Assembly: GCA_035041965.1 (NCBI GenBank)
Contig: JAPYMA010001761.1
Coordinates: 124,001-188,000, forward strand
Direction of reading: 5' to 3'
From: Anisakis pegreffii
Lineage: Eukaryota > Nematoda > Chromadorea > Rhabditida > Anisakidae
DNA: 64,000 bases
Below, piece after piece: positions 15,701-26,080 of the stretch; position 1 is the stretch's first letter, and the number at the start of each line of letters is the position of its first letter. The notes beneath the pieces are model-generated. The model did no database searches, was not told the DNA's origin, and saw nothing but the letters and a program-made list of their open reading frames with translations. A program made the position numbers and the translations under genes.

Positions 15701-18699
15701 CGTGATTTTGTTGGTTTGAAAAATATGCTGAAATTAGGAGTGGAACGAAAAGTTTGTTGTCAATTAGAAGACGGTGATAGACATTGATCTCTGAACTGCT
15801 CTCAAACATAATTAATGAATTTGGCATTGACACACGAACGAACGATGTTTGTCTTAACTGCATATTTGTTTATTATCCAGCTCAAGAGAGATGTTATTAA
15901 CAGAAACTGATAAAAACAACCATTGCCTAGAGAGCTGGTGAACGGTGTTAATATGTGCAAGCAACTGCTTCGATAACATCTTATGTCATGATAATATCAT
16001 TTAAAGAAAACAAACACAACCACATAATATCACCTGCAATTGTTGTATGTTGAATAATGTTTTGAGTGAACTAACCGAAATAATAGCACGTGATTATCGT
16101 TGAGCCGGAATCGTATGAAAGCAATGGCTCAGATCTCTGCTTTAAGCAGCTATGTGTTATTGAGCAAGATTGTTTTTGCGGGTGTTTGTTTATATAAAAC
16201 ACTACATTCCTTTTTGCTTGATTGTAAAAAACAGCTGTGATAAGATGCGTTTTTACTGCTGCCGTTTAGTGATCAAAAACCAGAATATAATAGCATCTGG
16301 AACCGTCGTCACCAAGAAACGATAAGATTATATTATAACAAGATTGTTATTCTTATTCATATCCGGGATCTGTCTGAATAAACTGGAGACATCAAATACT
16401 CATAGTGAGGATGTATAACATGAAACAAAAGTTTACAAGTAATCAAGTCCAAATGATACGTGACAACCTGGTCTGAACATAGACTTGAACACAGGCAAAT
16501 GAATTCATAAAGTTTGCTAATGCTTATCATTAGCATACAATAATATCATTGGCATACTCGTTCACGCTCATCAAATTTCAGCTCTCTTCCATCACTGAGT
16601 AAAGTGTCCACTCATAATCGCAGTCTACAAGGCACAAATCCGCAGTCTCGTGGTGACTCATCACTAGAACTTGAAGCGATCGCAGCAGTTCACGAACTCT
16701 CATTTGCTGTTCAATCAATATCAGTTTCGGAGATGTTACCGCGTACACCTGAACTCATTTTCGTGAATGTTACAACTATTGAAGGTCAGTTATAACTCCA
16801 TCCTCATTACTGCATTGCTGCTAGATTACATGCGACCATTGTTTCATGATAAATGCAACCATTGTTTTTCGCCCATTTGACGCCTGAAAGTATGGTTACC
16901 TAAAGCGATATCATTTTGAAGGTTTTATTGACTGAAACACAACTCAACAATTACGAGTGATTTTTGATTTGACAATGATGAAGATCCCAGGCAGAGTTGT
17001 ACAAAGAAGTGTTCTTTCAGGACAACCCTACTGCTTGGAACTGACAATGAAGGGCTGGAGAGTAACATCGTTACGGCAGGACTGTATGCAGGGTGATTTC
17101 ACTCGGCTGGATTTGTTCACAAAGTATTTCGATACACTCTATGATCTTATGGATGAAATTTCACCGGGTTACAGAAATCGCTTCAGCGAGAAGTTGGCGC
17201 AGAAACTTCGAATGCTTCAAGTTAGTGGCCTATATGTTCATTTTTTTTCATGACGAACTTTTTCGTATTCGGGCAAATCGTTTGCAGCAAAACAATCGCT
17301 CAGCTGAAAAACTCAAAATTTTAGTTACTACGATCTTTTAGATCCATCTACATGAGATCTTCTACCATCTTTGCTGTGTCAAAAATTATGCGATCGATTT
17401 CAGGCAGGAGAAGATTGTGATTTTGTGGCCCCAGCCAGCTCGTACGCAAATACACCGCTGCTCGGTGATAGTCCTTTACATTTCCACGCGCATAGTCTCA
17501 GTCCGTTCTCGTCAAGCACATCTTCATGTACAGCACCAGGTACTTCTTGAAAAATCGACTGACCGATCATCATCGTAACATCAATACTATGTTCAACTAA
17601 CTGCTACGGTTTGTGTGATATCCAGAACTTTTATTCAGATGAACTCAGTTGTTGTTGTTATTTGTGTCGTTGTTTTCAAGTAGAGGGAACTCACCAAATG
17701 GAATTCGTTAACTGAGCATTTTTTCATGTAGTTGATGCTTTTGTTGCATTCCAGCTCGTTTATAATGCTTTCGTACATTGAAAATCATCCATCACATTAT
17801 GAAAAACGAAAACATGTTGCCATTTACATTGGTGCTCGAATACATAACATTCTGTTTGACTTTCGTCCGAATTGATGAGCTTCTGAAATTGTGAGCTTCC
17901 GAAGTTGAAGAAACTTAATGATCAGGTGATTTTGTGATCCAATGAAATGACTTCATTCTAATAGGTTACTGCTACATCTGATTCCCCGATTTACATTCTT
18001 AAGTAGAACGATTTTCAATGTATCATGCATCAATATAGTCAGTATCATTCTTGTGTATTCCAGTAAATGTGTCCGTGTATTCTTACGCTTCAGTTGGCTC
18101 ATTGTATCATCTTATTATTTCGCTATTCATATCGTCTTCATTTGATCGTTGTTTTCTTTACTTTGACGAATAAGTTTTGTTTTATTGTATTATGCTTTTT
18201 TCGGCAGTTAACATTCCCAACCATTTATCATCTATCAGCCCCTGAAGGATTCACTCCGGCAATCAACCAGCCCTTGAAGGATTCATTTATAAGCTTATTA
18301 ACTAATTTCGTTGTCGTTTCAAGCCACCATTCACACGTTTCTCTAATAACTAACGTCATTCTCAAAATTTACTTCGTGCTTTTCTTGCATTTGAAGTGAG
18401 TGTGCAGTAACCATCTTATCATGAGAGTGTTCTTTGTTACAGTGTAGAAGTGTGGACAGTTTTCGAGAGGAAAAATATCTAAAAACGTGCAGCGTTTCTT
18501 AGAACTGAAATTCCATATCATTCAAACAATGTCAGCTGAGAATGATGTTTGGTTGATTATATCAGGTTGTGGCAGCAGAGTCACGCCATGCATAGTGAGA
18601 CTACACGATAACGTCTCAATCCATAAATATTGGATGCCTGAGCCAGCAATTCGAGAGCGCCACGTGTGCGAGGAACCTACAACACTAGTTAATTGTTAG
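12790..18699 (+). CDS. GSKIP-domain (DUF727) protein, Ser/Pro-rich N-terminus, 5' end incomplete
   Basis: Exons by phase: about 12790-12942, 13243-13531, 16582-16784, 17021-17220, 17404-17539 and 18536-18699 (stop TAG). The third and fourth exons encode a domain that aligns along its length with human GSKIP. It starts near AAVHELSFAVQSISVSEM, has FVNVTTIEGQPYCLELT, and ends DEISPGYRNRFSEKL then QKLRML; GSKIP has FAVNNMFVSKSL, RYCLELTEAG and DTLSPAYREAF at the same places. In vertebrates the small protein GSKIP binds GSK3-beta and the PKA regulatory subunit; the domain also occurs in CLU/CLUH. Here it sits inside a longer protein whose N-terminal part is Ser/Pro/Gln-rich and contains a CxxC pair. 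No start codon was resolved; upstream exons are expected. The exon 2 acceptor could instead be at 13229/13230. The final exon is chosen because it stays open for 54 codons in the required phase. An alternative exon at 18211-18246 would also terminate in phase. Confidence 0.75.
15307..15863 (-). CDS. Possible intronic antisense ORFs of unknown function
   Basis: Two overlapping minus-strand frames lie inside the 3-kb second intron of the GSKIP-domain gene. The first spans 15863-15456 (135 codons). The second spans 15582-15307 (91 codons), and its ATG follows directly after a TTCAG acceptor-like site, as a trans-spliced start would. Neither resembles a family I know; the shorter one is Lys/Glu/Phe-rich with one hydrophobic stretch. 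The 135-codon frame is the longest unexplained frame in the window. It may still be chance in AT-rich intron DNA. Confidence 0.15.
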
Positions 18700-21180
18700 C
18701 AATGTGTTGTTACTGCCTCTCGTAGCTTTTTGATTGATTCTCAATTTCCCATTTCAAGAGGATCGTGTGAACCGTAGGAAATATTATGAGGAATAAGAAC
18801 AACTTGCAACGAGATCAGTTGATCAGTATTCATAGCGTGTAATCTTCGTTGTCAATCTTTCATCTCACACAATGCATTTTAAAATTTTTATGGTTGATTG
18901 TTGTTTTTTTTTTGCGATTATGTTTGTGCTTATGAGCTTGTCTTCTGACGGTTATTCAGTTAGGATTCATTATTAGGGTATTATATAGAATTGTAGTCAC
19001 AGAAGGATATTTTGAGAGGTGTTAAGAATTGTTTTTTGCGTGCTATTCCCTATTGAAGAATATATATAATACTAATATATTGAATGTGAACTTAAACGGG
19101 AGGGCAGGCTCGACCAAGTCGAGAAATATTTTATCTTATCGTCTTTGTTTCATTATATTCACTATTAACGTTATCTATTTATTTGTTATGTAAGGTATGA
19201 AATGTCTTTTCTTTTTCTTTCAATCTTGGAGATAGATACTAATCTCCAAGCAAATCATTCAAAAACGTGTTACGACGCAATTATTTTATTAAGATAATTG
19301 TTTGTTGCGTTTATATGTTGTCGTTGTTGTACGGTTGTTGTACTTTCTCGAACCCAGTTCTTGCTATAATTATCTTTATTGTTGTATTTACATTGTTCAA
19401 GCCATTCTGTTATCATTCTCAAAAGAAATCGTGTTCGATATGTTCGTTCTCACATTATATATTCTATCATACTTATAATATCGTGTCACTGGTTATTCTC
19501 ATTGAAGAACATTCTCTGTATATAGCATATGCATACTGGTATTGATATGAAGAAGATAAACTGAATCGAAATCAAATAAAGACATTTAAAATACAAATGA
19601 TGAAGAATTCCTGTTGACAATATCACCATCAGACTATGAACAATTGATTCACATGTCATTCGAATGACAAGCACAACATCGAATGATATAAATCATGTTA
19701 GAATGAAAAAGAACTGAAATTCCCGAAACCATATGATCTGGAGAAAGTTTTCTCAAAATGCTTTCAAAGCATCAGCGAATGTGAATATTATCCAACAGAT
19801 CAGACAAAAACATTTTCAGCACGCAATCATGTGTGACTCCACATCAAAACTTAGTATTTTCACAGCTTTACTATCACATGAAACATTGCTTCTTGTTGTC
19901 ATTTCGCACGAAAACTCTTCTTCCTATGCAAGTGATTCATTCGCGAAATCACCGTCAGTTCAACTTAGGCTCGAATGTGCTAACAAAAAATCATTTAACC
20001 ACATATCTTACTGCGTTATCGAGTCGAACCGCAAATAAGCATCTAATAAGTTCGCTTGATCTAGCAGATGTCTGGCGTACAAATCAGAATTTATGAAAAC
20101 ACTTTCAGAGCCTTTTGCATAAATTTGTTATTTCATTCACGGAAAATACTGAATGCTTGAAAAATGTCACGCATATCCACTCGTAATAATCATGAAATAT
20201 AACATACTGTCATGTTAACGTTTGCCATATCTGCACTATTGATACATTTATTCGCTCGGGATCATAACTGATCAAATAGGCGCCTGAAATACGAAACACA
20301 AGTAATATCAAGAGAAATAAATTATGTTTTGTTTTGAAATGTTTGTTTTTGTGTTCATCAGTCATCATATCCATCGGAAATCCAGTCGTAAACACGCATG
20401 TATTCACGTGTTCTTCACAACGATTTGATACCCTCAAAGAATTTAGTCATATGAAACGCTTTTTACCGCACAACTCAATAACAACCTAGGTCGTCACAGT
20501 TCAGTGAATAAGATGTCTAACGCAAGAAGATGGACTTCCCAGAACGTAAATAAGGAAGTGAACAAGGAAACAAGAAAACAGAATCCAAAAGAAAAACCAG
20601 TCAGCATATCAATTAGACCGTCATTGTATAAGCCACGAGTAAACAAACCAATGCACTTGCTTAAAATTTTCCAATCAGGAATTGCTCGAACAATGGTTTT
20701 CTGTTTACTTGCTCGGTGCTGTCTATCGAAATGAGTTAAAAGTTCAATCACTGCAATTCATTCGTATTTTATAAAATGAAAAATTCCCAGAACAAATCCT
20801 TCCTCATTCAAGTAAACACATCAAATTCTCTCAGTTGAAAACAAGCTCAAGACAAAGAACAAAACTGTAGTGATATTATATTTGCGTTGGAAACATTCAG
20901 AAGTATTTACACTCAGACATACACAAACTAGATCCTATTTTGCAATTCAAAGACTGTGGATTCTATTTCAAATGATTATTTTACTCACTATAATGGGTTC
21001 AAACTGGGTTTTTTGGCTCTCTTGAATGAATAATTGAGTATTTCTGAGGGAAGGAATACGCGAATAGTTCTGAGTAACATTTTCTTAATGCACTTTCTTC
21101 AGTATCATTCTCCCCTACATCTTATGAAGCGCAGGAAAAGGATAAAAATCTTAAAATAAATAAATAAAAAGAACAAACAA
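18700..21180. other. Intergenic, AT-rich, nothing recognised
   Basis: Open frames here (such as 19267-19545 plus and 20504-20734 plus) are hydrophobic or Lys-rich and show no domain. A possible polyadenylation signal AATAAA lies near 19576 on the plus strand. It could serve the upstream GSKIP-domain gene but is about 880 bp past its proposed stop. Confidence 0.4.
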
Positions 21181-21187
21181 TGCAAAT

Positions 21188-21778
21188 TTGCCTTTGTGCC
21201 AAGTGTGGCAACCTGTCACCGATCAGCACATTGACTTACCTTTCAAAAGCGGGAATTTGAAAATTTCTAGAAATAACCGTCACAGACGACCCGCCCTGAC
21301 GATTTTTAGGGGCCCACTGACCGCTGGACGGGTGCCGAAGTGCCGTTTCGCGACCAGGGGCCCAGAAAAGGAAAGCCTGACTTCCAGTTGAACGAATCTT
21401 CGGGTAGAAAACGCCTTGTCAACCCTGAACAGCCCGAGCCAACAAGCCGTTTATTACCCAAAGCACCAGAGCGATGGCTGTCATTTGATTAGCACAAACA
21501 CCTCTCCAAACCCGCCCAATTTTCGCAAAAACACCGACAGCCTCGACTTCTGGTTGCAACTGGAAATCAGGTGGATACTGCCTAGCTAGTGAATGCCTCG
21601 CCGTTACTAATGACTTAAATTTCATTATGCGAAAAATAACGTCTGATTGATCCGTCCGTAAACAGTGCATAACCCTACGCATGCGACAGTCATTCACTAG
21701 CCGGACAGCAACGATTGAAAGAGCTCTTATAACCACACGTAGGTGGCCGGAAGACGGAGTTCCTTAAGAGCTCTTTCA
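21188..21778. repeat. GC-rich island ending in a long inverted repeat
   Basis: This block is clearly richer in G and C than its surroundings and holds a 105-codon minus-strand frame (21736-21419) with no recognised domain. A 10-bp inverted pair CTAGTGAATG/CATTCACTAG lies within it. At the right edge a perfect 14-bp inverted repeat (21716-21729 with 21765-21778, around GAAAGAGCTCTTA) encloses a 35-nt loop. Beyond it lies a CAA-rich stretch. The composition and edge palindrome suggest a mobile-element remnant, but no transposase or integrase frame is visible. Confidence 0.35.
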
Positions 21779-21779
21779 G

Positions 21780-22588
21780 AAATGAAAACAACAATAACAA
21801 TAAACAAACAACAACAACAAAAAGAAGCAAACAAATAACAGCAACAAAAATAAACCAAAAATAACGACACCCCCCTCCCCAAAACTTTTACACTTCTCAC
21901 ATAAATCACGTCAAAAATGGAAATGGAAAAATATCACAGCATACAATAAATAAAGCATCACAACAGATAACACATATCACGTCACAACATACAAAATATA
22001 TCACAAAACAACATATATCACAGCATATCATGCAACTTATTACAGATATTTAAGCAGCAACAAAAAAGCAGACATCACGACACCAGTTCTTCACAAAAAT
22101 TAATTCGTCTCCATTGCGGGAAACTGACGAATTCAACACAAAGAGTAGAACACCGCCCTGAAGCACTAAATTTGTTATCATCAGATAGAACCATAGAACA
22201 ACATTTCTAACAATTATAGCACATGATTCATTCGGGGCGAATCCAACGAAACATATGCAATTAACCTAAATAATTGAGTTCGGTTACCTAATCTGTTACT
22301 GCGTTCAAAACAAAAAAACTTATGAAGGATAAACAAAAAATAAGCACGGATTCATTGCGCAGCATGCATTTGAAAAAAAAACTGAAGCATGAGAAGAGGG
22401 ATATGACAGCAAAGAAGAAAGCCATGCAGATTTTAATAAAACTTATCGAGTTTCATATGAAATTAAAAGCCGTTGAATATTCTATTTTTATGAAGCAGGG
22501 ATATCCTGTGGCTAAGCGTTCATGCAGTCTCTTGAAAGAGACGATATATTGAGAAAGAAATGAACAAAGTTTGGTTTATTATCTTGGT
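21780..22588. other. CAA/ACA-rich low-complexity DNA, no gene
   Basis: From about 21780 to 22060 the plus strand is dominated by CAA and ATCACA-like words, including repeated ATATCACA-type units near 21930-22030. A 76-codon Lys-rich plus-strand frame at 22322-22552 has no recognisable domain and is probably chance. Confidence 0.4.
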
Positions 22589-22604
22589 GGCCCTAAAGAG
22601 GGCC
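22589..22604 (-). promoter_or_regulatory. Histone-type 3' stem-loop, orphan
   Basis: Read on the minus strand this is a 6-bp stem GGCCCT/AGGGCC with the 4-nt loop CTTT, preceded by CCCAAC and followed by ACCAAGATAA. That matches the replication-dependent histone mRNA 3' stem-loop (6-bp stem, 4-nt loop, A/C-rich flanks); nematode versions characteristically have C as first loop base. The minus-strand DNA upstream (22605 to about 23000) does not encode a histone C-terminus in any frame I read. The element therefore appears detached from a histone gene: a relic, a pseudogene end, or captured sequence. Confidence 0.6.
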
Positions 22605-23035
22605 GTTGGGTTTTATTTTGTCGAAAACTAGCCACTGCGCAGCCTCAGATCCTAGTGTTCGCAAAAAAGAGCAGCCTAAAAAAACATTCCCTGCTCAAAA
22701 AACAATTGTGAGGTAATCTGATAAATCAAGGATAAAAAGATTCTTAACTCATAAATACATAAGGAAATATTTATTAAGTTATTACCTTCCCGTGATGAAC
22801 CAACTGCATCGACTGCTGAACAATCGAGTTGAACCGGCTATTCAGTCGTTGAACCGTCATGCATACACCGAGTCGAACGCCATCCAGCGAATGAAAGTTT
22901 TTAATATTAGCAATTAGAATGTACTCATACGCTTATAACCAAACAACTCAAATAAAACGAAGAAAATGTCACAAAACGATTTCTATCCTTTTGAATTGTT
23001 GCTTGGCTGGCCACAGACAGAGACGTCACATTTTT

Positions 23036-23219
23036 CTAGAACCCGAGGTCCCCCGCCGCTGTCCATAAAGACATGGTAGTCTGACGGTACGGATGCCGGG
23101 TTCACCCGGAACCGGGATAGGATTTCTCCTTGGGTTATCAGCCCATTCTCCCGGCCACACTGCATTCGCACACCTACAGGGAGCTAGAAAATGCAGTGTC
23201 TATGTCTGCGACCCGACTA
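23036..23219. other. Conserved GC-rich repeat core, copy 1
   Basis: This 184-bp core differs from its tandem partner at only a few positions. On the minus strand it carries an open frame (62 codons from ATG at 23171 to 22983) that is also open in copy 2. The frame is preceded in both copies by an acceptor-like TTYTAG. On the plus strand it contains a compact CCGGGT/ACCCGG hairpin. It could be an exon, a structured RNA, or part of a mobile element. I recognise no protein or RNA family. Confidence 0.4.
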
Positions 23220-23580
23220 ACAACTGATCAACAAAACTTAGAAATCATTCCGTGAACACTCTCACCTACTTCATGGAACTAATGTCCACGGAAAAAGAGT
23301 AAATAATACATAACAAAATATCTATCAATTTACCTTCCCGTGATGAAATTGTAGCGGCTACGCAACGGTTCCATCGCAACGTCCATTCTGCTGTTGATCC
23401 ATCATCCGTATTCCCAATCGAATGCCATCGAGTCAATGAAAGTTTTTAACATTAGCAATTAAAATATATCCATAAGCTTATAATGAAACAATAGAAACAA
23501 AAAGATGAAAATGTCACCAAACGATTCCTATCCTTTTGACTAGCTGCTTGGCTGGCCAGAGACATAGACGCTACATTTAT

Positions 23581-23764
23581 CTAGAACCCGAGGTCCCCCG
23601 CCGCTGTCCATAAAGTCATGGTAGTCTGACGGTACGGATGCCGGGTTCACCCGGAACCGGGATAGGATTTCTCCTTGGGTTATCAGCCCATTCTCCCGGC
23701 CACACTGCATTCGCACACCTACAGGGAGCTAAAAAATGCAGTGTCTATGTCTCCGACCCGACTA
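23581..23764. other. Conserved GC-rich repeat core, copy 2
   Basis: Second copy of the core. The minus-strand frame is again open. Relative to copy 1 it has one Val-to-Asp change, several changes after the shared GGPRVL segment, and an earlier stop that shortens it by a few codons. The same CCGGGT/ACCCGG hairpin is present on the plus strand. Confidence 0.4.
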
Positions 23765-24279
23765 GCAATGGATGAACTACTGTTAGGAATCATTCTGTGA
23801 ACTAAAGTCAAAGAAGAAGGAATAAATAATATATGAGGAAATATTTATCAACTTGTTACCTTTCCCCGATGAACCAATTGCTGCGTTGATTCGAATCGTC
23901 CATTCCGCTGTTAATCCATCATCCATGTTCCCAATTGAATGTCATCGAGTGCATGAAAGTTGTCAATATTAGCAATAGGAATATATCAATACGTTTGGAA
24001 TATATCAACACGAATATATCTACACCTCACATTCGGATGGATTTCTTGAAGTCATCAAGTATCTTACTAACATTTTTGACAAACAATAACTGCACTGGCA
24101 AGGGAAATAAGGATGTCTTCATAGAAGTGTATGAATGCCGTCATGACACTAGCTAATAGATAAGCTTCGGCGAGTAACCACAAACATCTAAGAGAATTCC
24201 CCTTATAATGCATTTAGCAACATTCAAACTGAGTGAAATGATTTCATGTGAGCAACCAATGGTCAACCCGATGAAATTC

Positions 24280-24900
24280 CCCCCTGTTAAGGGAAAGTGC
24301 GCACGGTGGGTCCGGGAACCCCCGTTACCTGAGCAAATGCACGAACACACTACTCAGGTCAACTTACGCGCAAGCCCTATCCCCGGTCAAATCGGCGCCT
24401 TTCCCGGGCCGGGAACGCCCGTAATATGTTCCGAAGAGTAAATGCTAGCGATACTCGGATAAATATCGCTAGCATATTTTTAGCTGTTTCTCCCCGATTC
24501 GCCGAGACTGCCGGTAGGCGGGGAACGCCTGTCGCATATACCAAACCTAGCCCCACTTGTTGGCAGCTCGACAGGTTGGGAACACCCACGCGAACGAAAT
24601 GTGCATTTTTAATATGACCATTGGCTACATGCAATCTATCATTGCAACATCAGTCTAACTGTTACTAAATAACACTACGAGGGATAATGTCTTCGAGTCA
24701 CCCATATAGCAACCCGACTCTACAGGATGAGTGGTCCAGGCGAACTTTCCAGACCTACCGCTAACTTCATAAGGCAGTTCATACCCTACGTTCGTGAAAC
24801 TCATTTTTACAGGGATGGTTTTCTTTTTTTCAGCTGCCAGTGCAACTATTATCAACCCCAGTCACAGCTCCTCCCGCAACAAACTATATATTCTCTGATA
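24280..24900. repeat. GC-rich island with recurring GGGAACRCCC motif
   Basis: A GGGAACNCC word recurs at about 24305, 24409, 24517 and 24579, the first three about 105-108 bp apart. Between the second and third lies a perfect 12-bp inverted repeat (24442-24453 with 24464-24475, ATGCTAGCGATA) with a 10-nt loop. A 66-codon minus-strand frame at 24855-24655 and a 63-codon plus frame at 24727-24918 overlap and match nothing I know. The block resembles a degenerate mobile element rather than a gene. Confidence 0.35.
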
Positions 24901-24994
24901 TCATACATCTACATCTAAGCCTTTTCACCTATTTTTTGATGGACCTAAGTTCTAATAAAAAAGGAATAAAATAAGAAAAAGATGAAGTAGCAAA

Positions 24995-25243
24995 TTAACT
25001 GGCCTCTCCTGTAACTTTTGGCTGTCGTTTGTCGTGGCCGCCTCCATCGTCCCCGTTTGCGCGACCACCGAATCGTGAACAACTGAGTAACTGAAACGTA
25101 CGTAATGGTTGGAGAAGATTTATCACAGCACAAAACAAAGAAATAAACGCGTTCGGTAGACCGGAAAACACATCAACAACGAACAGAAGCGAAAATACTT
25201 CAACCATCTCACAAAACCAATTTTCTACCACAAAACGCGACAT
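24995..25243 (-). CDS. Possible small membrane protein with Gly/Asp-rich tail
   Basis: A single-exon 82-codon frame with stop TAA. Residues about 10-50 are strongly hydrophobic (VFSLLFVVDVFSG, then FISLFCAVINLL). The C-terminus is hydrophilic with FGGRANGDDGGGHDKRQP. The start context CAAAATGTC is favourable. A TCTTCAG acceptor-like site at 25267/25268 lies upstream, suiting trans-splicing; an in-frame ATG at about 25291 is an alternative start. The layout of one membrane segment followed by a glycine-rich tail recalls the SelK/SelG family, but no signature residues confirm that. Codon use looks coding-like. It sits next to GC-rich repeats, so it could be part of an element. Confidence 0.35.
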   Translation of the reverse strand: MSRFVVENWFCEMVEVFSLLFVVDVFSGLPNAFISLFCAVINLLQPLRTFQLLSCSRFGGRANGDDGGGHDKRQPKVTGEAS

Positions 25244-25299
25244 TTTGAGAAATATTTCATTGAAAACCTGAAGAACCGAACTCAGAATCATCACCGTTT

Positions 25300-26080
25300 C
25301 ATCGAATCAGGAAATTTAAGCAAATTTGCTGAATGCCAAATCTGCGATACTTTTATCGCATAATTTACGTCCAATTTAAAAAGTACACCAAAAAGACAAT
25401 AAAATTCAAATTTATCGCTGATAAAGCAACAGTTCGCGAGAGAGCTCAGTTATACTTCATAAAAATGCTAAATACGTTAAAATTTGAAGCGAATTAATTA
25501 CCATTTATGCAAATTATGTATGTAATTGATTATAAAACAAAAAATAATTAAGTGATAATGAAAAAAAACACAAGAACATGAACGTGAACTGAACGAACCA
25601 ATAGTTCGCAATGGGAAGAATCACTTCAGAATCGCTCTGCTTAGTTAGTAGCTACATTGTAAAGTGAAAATGATGGGAAACATTGCACGAGCAAAACTTT
25701 TTCTGTAGAAAATGCTTACAACCATGCAAATATGCAAAAAGGAAACGCACATAACGTTCGCTATGATAGTTGTAATCAGAAGAAACACCATCTCATGCAA
25801 GGATACATTTCCTTACGAGAATATAACCCAGATTGAGTTTAAGCATCAGCTTCCCAACAAACATTCACCGATAATACGGCTGTTTATACCACGTTCAAGC
25901 GCCCATCATAACATAACAACTACTCAAAACATTAGCTTGCCGATCCCCTCCATCACCCATTGACATCTCCAGATTACCCAAAATGGATAACTCACCTTTA
26001 CAAGAACCACTGCTATAGGTCAACTGTACACATGACTATAGCGCTACAGGCATTACGATCTTCATGGTACCGCAATTCTC
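25300..26080. other. Intergenic, no gene
   Basis: AT-rich DNA with short chance frames only. It includes one copy (25946-26012) of a diverged direct repeat whose partner lies at 29186-29254. Confidence 0.4.
25946..26012 (+). repeat. Dispersed direct repeat, copy A
   Basis: About 67 bp matching 29186-29254 in the same orientation at roughly 75 percent identity by eye. Shared words are ATTACCCAAAATGG and GAGAACCACTG/CAAGAACCACTG. The pair brackets the satellite array at 26.1-27.0 kb and 2 kb of other DNA. Confidence 0.6.

Larger units (their letters stand above)
22742..24005. repeat. Tandem repeat, period about 545 bp, two full and one partial unit
   Basis: Units begin near 22742, 23290 and 23815, each with an AAATATTTATYAA-like stretch followed by TACCTTYCC and a GATGAA word, then a GAATGYCATC-like block with ATGAAAGT. 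The first two units share a GC-rich core (23036-23219 and 23581-23764, exactly 545 bp apart) that is nearly identical. The sequence either side matches only about 80 percent by eye. The third unit stops before the core. Confidence 0.8.

Noticed and set aside
18211..18246. Alternative last exon for the GSKIP-domain gene with an excellent acceptor.
   Set aside because: It terminates after 12 codons, which is uninformative. The exon at 18536-18699 stays open for 54 codons in the same phase and is preferred, though alternative splicing is possible.
23060..23110. A-box/B-box-like words in the conserved repeat core, suggesting a Pol III gene.
   Set aside because: The two words are only about 24 bp apart and neither fully matches the consensus.
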